Positions 34,431 to 39,939 of a DNA stretch of 39,939 bases are shown piece after piece; the stretch's first letter is position 1; the number at the start of each line of letters is the position of its first letter. Made by a program: the position numbers and the translations under genes. Where the stretch lies: positions 1 through 39,939 of the forward strand of contig QANT01004023.1 of the NCBI GenBank assembly GCA_003254885.1, read 5' to 3'. Source of the DNA: Purshia tridentata (Eukaryota > Streptophyta > Magnoliopsida > Rosales > Rosaceae). The notes beneath the pieces were generated by a model. The model did no database searches, had not been told where the DNA came from, and worked only from the letters and a program-made list of their open reading frames with translations.

Positions 34431-37400
34431 TTATTTTGACAGTCACAGGGCCTTAGATTTGACAATTAGGACATCTGCCCATCCAGTCACTTCATACAGT
34501 ACTGCCTTTGTGCCACTACTCTGCACCTCTCAAAGTATCTCTTAAATTTAAAATGTAGTGCTTCCATTTCCTTTCAACTTAAATATACTATACTGTTCCA
34601 ATTTGGTTCACAGAATCACAGCTTTCTCAGTAAATAATTTCTCATTTTTTAAATGGAACATTCAAATAAAATGAGTGATCTTGATTTTGACATCTGTTTA
34701 TTTTATTATTTCATTACTTTTATTTTGGCAACAGATATTACCATAAAAATTAAAAATGTCATAGCCCATCAGCCACTGTAGTCTGTATGATTTGATGAGG
34801 GTTGGAGTTTTAAATATGTGCCTGCCTCATTTGATCTGACCCAGCTGCCCTTCAACTTTATTTATTTATCTGAACGGTCTGCAATGATAATCTGGATTGT
34901 GGATCCAAGTTAGATCTTCGTATTTAGTGGTTCGTTTGGCATAATGCTTCTATGATTGGAGAGAAAAAATTGAAAACAAAATGATAAGGTTGAAAATTAT
35001 AAACTTCACATACGAACATAAAATGACACGATGTTTTAACAACATAATAAAAACATATTTCACATATACTCTATCTATTATGCTTTTATGCTTTGTAATC
35101 TTTTTATGGAGATTATGCTTTATGATTCATTTACTTTACCATTATTATAAAAATAACTAGAAATCCCAATTTGCCATTTCGTTTTTACGTAGGAAATTGG
35201 GTGTTTAGTCAACACCTGCTTCCAGACAAAAAGTGGGCGTGGGTCTGTGATATGCTCAAATATTCCTGAAATGATGAGCAAAGGCCCCCCTAAAGACCAT
35301 CTTTTGTGGAAAATGAATTTTTATTTTCTCATCTTTTTGGTTCGATACTTTAATTTGATCCAATCAACTATGTCCCTGCCTTTCATATATTGATATATGC
35401 AGATACCCACCGCTGCTGTTCCATCACATGTTTTTTCATAGAATTTTTCAATGGATACATGGAGTTAAAATAAATCATTTGGATTAAAGTTTTAGTAAAT
35501 ACTTTTGAATGCTACCTAAAAGCATTACATTTCCACAATGAAAAAAAAAACAGAGGAAAAAATAGTCTTTGTTTTTTTTTTGGAGAGAAGGAAGATTTAA
35601 ACTTAAATCTTTTATAACAAAGTGAAAAAAAAATCAGTATACATATAACTAATTGGTAATATCTTAGTCTTATTTATCCAATTGAACCCCCAAAATTTTC
35701 CCACTTTTTTTGCTGGAAATGGCGGGGAGTTGTTCGAGCAACTTTTTCCAGTGTTTGCCCTTTCCTTATAATCTGATGACTGGTGTGGTTTCTTTTTGAG
35801 TGGGAATGTTTACATGGTCGGTTTAAAAAAAAATATGGGGTTGTGCATGAAAGTTTTCATGGTCATGGAGACAGATTTTCAAATGTGAATGATTTTTGTT
35901 TGAATCTTCAAGCATTGACTGGGTTTGGGAGGGAATTAATTAATGAAATTGCAAGTACTAGCAAAAAGAGTCTCAGAGAGAGTACTGTATGTGCATAGTG
36001 GAAATAAATCGAGTCTTCAATTTTTATTATATGGTATATACTATATGGTAGCCAGAGATTTAATAGTGCATACATACCCTTGTACATGGCCAAATAATTA
36101 ATTACTTACATGCTTTGATTTTCAGAAAATTTTCGATGAAAAGCTATGGGATTTTTACTTTTTAGTGATTAAAAATATTCATGTTTATTTTTGAGGTTTT
36201 AAGTTCAAAACCTTCATTTTCTAACATCATATCCTGTCGTTATAAATAAATAAATGTGAGAAGCAAATGTGGTTAGAAATTAGAATCCTGTGGCCCAGTT
36301 GCATCATCTATCTATGTTCCTCATCTGAAGGCAAATTAATTAATTAAGTTATGGACCCTGATTACTGCATAGCAAAGTGGCAAATTGATTGGCATTCTAG
36401 TTAATTCTACCTGAAAAGTGAAAACAAAACTTGATTAGCTTTAATTTAATCATATCATTACGTATATGGATTACAGAATGTAAAAGGTTTAAGGTGGGAA
36501 AGGGGGATACCAGAAGCTAGCTTATATAAAAGAGACAACATTTGTGTAGCCTGTAATTTGTATTTAGTAGATAGGCTTCAATTAGTCAGAGGTGTGGACC
36601 TCAAGGACCATTGAACAAGGCAAACAGTAGAAAACAGTTAAATCACCAGCATATATACACTATCAATTACAATACATGCATATTATAAAGCTTTCATAAA
36701 AAGATGTTTTAAATAATTCAATCATCTGAACAATAATGCATGCATGTGGGATCGGCCAAAATTTAAATTTTCTCAGAACGTACGTGTTTATATATATAGT
36801 ACTAAAGCTTTAGATATAGGGCTACTTAAAAGTTAAAAACCTGAGAAAAAAAGTTAGAATGTTAATTAATTATCTAAACAGTTGGTGGTGCTAAAGTCAG
36901 TACAAGTTGGCAAGAAATGAACCAGGTCAGGTGCTTCACAGAGGCACAAGTTTACATTTTGGCTGGGCTGTAACCTAAATCTAGAGATTATTATGTTACT
37001 TAGCTAACAAATCAAAAGATAGGGTACAGATAGTTCCAGCTCTTACACAGCCAAAACAGTTTCATTTGGGTACTATACTACTTACAGTTAGTACTAGTAC
37101 AAGCTAGAACTACTCTTTTGTGCTGCATTATCTCAAATTTTGATTATTAACTTTTCATTGACAATAGTCAAAATTGTTATTTCCAAGCTGGATAAATCAT
37201 AAAATGAAGTTTAATTCATAGTTGGGTCCCCTTTTTTGAAATGTTTACAAGTTTGATAGTGAAGCAAGCTAGCTAGGAAGGGGAGCCCAAGCCCAGAGGC
37301 TTAGAGAGAGAGAGATAGGGGAATTAAATGAGGAAGCAGTAATGAGAATCACGTGAGGCAGAGCTCAGAGGCACACAAAATCCAAAGAAAATCCAAGGAA

Positions 37401-37640
37401 AGATCATCAGTGCATAAAAAAGCCAATGTGAAAGAAAGAAAGTGGATTTATGAGATCACTAGATGATGGCTACACAACTGAGAAGGACAAGTAGCAGCTT
37501 GAGGTAGCTGTGCACTGTTCAGTGCTGGTCTGTTCACTCTCTCTCTCTATTGTTGCCTCACTCCTCAGTACTGTTGGTTAGCTATGTTCCTTTATCTGTT
37601 AGTCTGTTGTGTTGAAAATGCTTCTCATGCCCATTTTGCT
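34431..37640. other. Distal ANT upstream region, no supported gene
   Basis: AT-rich spacer. The open frame at 35783-35998 has no recognisable domain. A CACGTG (G-box) lies at 37350-37355. The part from about 37260 to 37640 is less AT-rich and has purine-rich (37300-37320) and pyrimidine-rich (37540-37550) runs, so it could belong to an unannotated transcript, but nothing in the sequence proves that. Confidence 0.5.
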
Positions 37641-37651
37641 TTGCTTTATTA

Positions 37652-37677
<26 letters not shown>
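37652..37677. repeat. (CT)13 microsatellite
   Basis: An uninterrupted CT dinucleotide run of 26 bases in a pyrimidine-rich stretch; shorter CT runs follow near 37810-37830. It is likely length-polymorphic. Confidence 0.9.
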
Positions 37678-37683
<6 letters not shown>

Positions 37684-37960
37684 GGCTCCCTTGCATGCAA
37701 TGCAAGACAAGACCCAAGTTCTTTTACCATTTCTGTCACTGCTTTCTCTCTCAGCCAGGGATGACATGTCAAAATCCTAGCCTATCTGTCATGTCACAAT
37801 CACCTTAGATTCTCTCTCTCACTCTCTCTTTTGTTTCTTAAATAGTGGTTCCTTTAATTCTCTTCTAATAAATTAAAGAGTGTGGCCAAAAAAAATAAAA
37901 ATTAAAGGGATGAGGACTGCTAGCTGATGACCTCTTACAAAAATAAAAAATAAAGCTAAA

Positions 37961-38018
37961 GCCCAGCAGCCCAGCCCAGCAGCCCAGCCCAGCAGCCCAG
38001 CCCAGCAGCCCAGCCCAG
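37961..38018. repeat. G+C-rich minisatellite, 13-bp unit
   Basis: The unit gcccagcccagca is repeated three full times, with an 8-bp partial copy before and an 11-bp partial copy after (58 bp in all). The copies are identical, so the expansion is recent or maintained. It lies in AT-rich spacer about 4.2 kb upstream of the ANT start codon. Confidence 0.92.
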
Positions 38019-39284
38019 TGACTTGGGCTTCCTTTTTATGTCTAAGCAGTGAAACATAAACCTTACTTCTATAACCTTAAGCAAATCAATTCAACAGATC
38101 GACCACACCCTATTACCCTATAGCCTCTCAGAAGTACTACTATATATTGTGTAAACAGTAGAGGAATTGAAAGCATAGATGATGTTGTAGTTGTTGGTAT
38201 GGTTACTTATTAATAAATGAGGTAGTTGGGTGTGGGTTCCTTAATTTTGAAAACTAGCTACATTCATTTCATGCACTCATCAGTTCACCAATCTCTAAGA
38301 TAGAGATGGAGATGTGACTTTAATGTTTGATGCTGCTGCTGCATACATGGCTAGCTTTTTCAAATGTATTCAATATTTGGGATTTGGGTATTTCCCTTTT
38401 GATTGTTAATGGAAGAAGAAGAGTCTGAGGGATGTTTCTTCTTATAGTAATGTGGGTTTTTTAAGTGCAAACATCTTCTGATCAATGCCTGCAGGAATGT
38501 GGTGAAAAAGAAAGCTATCCATCCCCACACCCCTATTCATCTATATCTGTCATCAACCTTCCCCTCTTAATCACGTGATGTCTCTTCTCTCATATAATGT
38601 TCACATCAATGTTAACTTTTAACTGTTAAAAGTAAATAACTGCTACCAATACTGTGTGAACGAATGAATTAATTTTTGATCCACCGTTCACTTTGTTAAA
38701 TTAAAACAATAAATTTATCAAAGGTCACCTGCATAGATAAGTTTGATGGTGGACACCTTCTAAAAAAATTGAAAAAAGTAGGGTTGCTAATATTGCTTAT
38801 TAAAAGTGCGATGCAATGCATAAGTTTTGTAACAATGGTTTTAATTCCAAAGATAATAATAATCACATGATCTATCGAAGGTCAATGCTAGTCAAGAATG
38901 ACTGATTCAGCTATGGGATAGCTGCTATGCCCGTAAGAGATATTAAAGAGTGGGTTCTTATCTTAGCATATGTTCTGGCAGATGGGACATCTTAGGCCCA
39001 ACTAATCTATGGCGACGGCTACGGCGTGCCTCTGCTTAGAGTCAGACTCCTCTAGCCCAATCTAGCGTTACGGACGCACCACCCTATGCACTCCCACCTA
39101 TGCGGCTATATGCCTTATGAGAACCATGTTAAATCTTTTTAAAAAAAAACATTGCGGTGTAAATTGTAAATATCGCATAAAAAAGAATTCTCCAAATCTT
39201 TGCTTTCTAATTCTAACCCAGTTTTAACCCCATTTTTGGGATAAAAAATTAATTAGAAAAAAAAACCCACTTTGTGGGTATTAC
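38019..39284. other. Spacer with a G+C-richer block near 38985-39110
   Basis: No coding sequence is supported. A palindrome atcacgtgat sits at 38570-38579. About 38985-39110 is clearly richer in G+C and CpG than its surroundings and has no long open frame in either direction; it could be a repeat fragment, but I cannot name a family. Confidence 0.45.
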
Positions 39285-39786
39285 CAATGACGAATCCAAA
39301 AATCAAATGTCATAGGATCGAGATTAAAAAACTCACGAAGCAACTATGTGTGAAGGAGAAGCTTCAGCTTCTCTTACTTTCTTTGTTTAATGAACTTGCC
39401 AAATGACTTGTTGACTGCGTGTGAAAGCTCAGCCTTCCTCTTGTTTTTTTGCTTTAATGAACTTGCCAAAACAAGTTGCTGACTGTGTGTGAAAGGTCAG
39501 CTTTTCTCTTTTTTTATTTTATTTAATGAACTTATAAAAATAGCGACATTTTGGCAAGTTAAGTTTAAAAAAAATAAAAGCCTAACCTAATTGCCCAACT
39601 CACCTTCTTCCCGTGCATGCTTCTGCCTCCTCTTTGCTTTGCCTTTTTCGGGCATTTTAACAAACACCTTACTTGCCCCTATTGCTGCCTTGTAATTTTC
39701 AAATTTCATAAGCTCAAAAACTTTATTAAGCACCAATATGTTTGGGTTCATAGGGTCAATTGACCCCATTGTAAATCCACCCCTAA
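39285..39786. mobile_element. Degenerate hAT-like non-autonomous element
   Basis: The left end (caatgacgaatccaaaaatc) and the inverted right end (ttaggggtggatttacaatg) share a degenerate terminal pattern (gRYgRatYYa). The flanks gtattac (39278-39284) and gtattat (39787-39793) look like a decayed target duplication. Inside are tandem repeats (39348-39540) and a minus-strand open frame (39769-39587, 60 aa, reading MGSIDPMNPNILVLNKVFEL...) with no domain I recognise. Size about 0.5 kb. The hAT assignment rests on my memory of similar plant element ends. Confidence 0.45.
39348..39540. repeat. Three imperfect tandem repeats, period 68-71 bp
   Basis: Copies begin at 39348, 39419 and 39487, each with gtgtgaa, then agctt/cagc pyrimidine-rich sequence and tttaatgaacttgccaaa (tttaatgaacttataaaa in the last). 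They lie inside the element described at 39285-39786 and probably arose by local duplication. Confidence 0.75.
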
Positions 39787-39939
39787 GTATTATGTATATA
39801 ATATATATTTCTGGCCAAGATATTACTTATATTAAAATATTAAAATATCACAAGAGTTCCATTAAAGAGTTTTGTTCAAACCCATAAACCCTAAAATAAA
39901 AAAAATAAAAGAAAGAGTTTTGTTCAAAATCTTGGTTAG
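39787..39939. other. AT-rich right edge with a 17-bp direct repeat
   Basis: aaagagttttgttcaaa occurs at 39864-39880 and 39912-39928, 48 bp apart. The window ends shortly after, so a longer tandem array beyond the edge cannot be excluded. Confidence 0.6.

Noticed and set aside
35783..35998. Plus-strand 71-codon frame upstream of ANT
   Set aside because: Short, without a recognisable domain, in AT-rich DNA with poly(A) runs.
37753..37775. miR169-like string cagccagggatgacatgtc
   Set aside because: It differs from miR169 at several positions and no matching star strand forms a hairpin nearby, so it is not supported as a MIR gene.
1..39939. tRNA, rRNA, CRISPR arrays, or organelle-derived inserts
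   Set aside because: I looked for tRNA B-box-like and repeat-spacer patterns and for rRNA or organelle-like stretches by eye and saw none that held up.

Overview
This is nuclear DNA from a flowering plant. It holds five intron-containing protein genes with GT-AG introns, separated by long AT-rich spacers with microsatellites and small transposon remnants. The encoded families (AVT6 amino acid transporter, CSLC glucan synthase, a bHLH74-type factor, AINTEGUMENTA) are all plant genes. Overall protein resemblance suggests a eudicot, possibly a rosid such as Rosaceae/Prunus; that is an impression from memory and no search was run. I see no prokaryotic, organellar, viral or CRISPR-like content.

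Layout: 1-1065 is a spacer. 1066-2672 (+) is a small helix-hairpin-helix protein of unknown role (4 exons, 217 aa). 3689-6432 (+) is an AVT6-type amino acid transporter (5 exons, 455 aa). 6433-14340 is a spacer with transposon-like debris, a hairpin and a G+C-rich block with clustered ACGT-core (ABRE/G-box-like) sites. 14796-17403 (+) is a CSLC12-like xyloglucan glucan synthase (5 exons, 707 aa). It converges on 18955-21013 (-), a bHLH74-like transcription factor (8 coding exons, 433 aa), which probably has a long 5'UTR intron. 22103-30553 is a long spacer with a MITE-like fold-back element. 30554-33732 (-) is an AINTEGUMENTA (ANT) ortholog (9 coding exons including a 9-nt micro-exon, 669 aa). 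33733-39939 holds the ANT upstream region, CT repeats, a 13-bp minisatellite and a degenerate hAT-like element near the right edge.

The genes do not form a pathway or cluster. CSLC12 serves cell-wall synthesis and ANT organ growth, but their proximity looks like ordinary gene order. I joined exons by hand; in every gene the summed coding length is a multiple of three and the frame is kept across all junctions. I found no convincing undescribed system. The best leads are splicing architecture (the ANT micro-exon with several weak donors; bHLH74 exons that can be skipped in frame, one of them beginning with a donor-like sequence), the missing miR396 site in bHLH74, two non-autonomous transposon-like elements, and the ACGT-core cluster.
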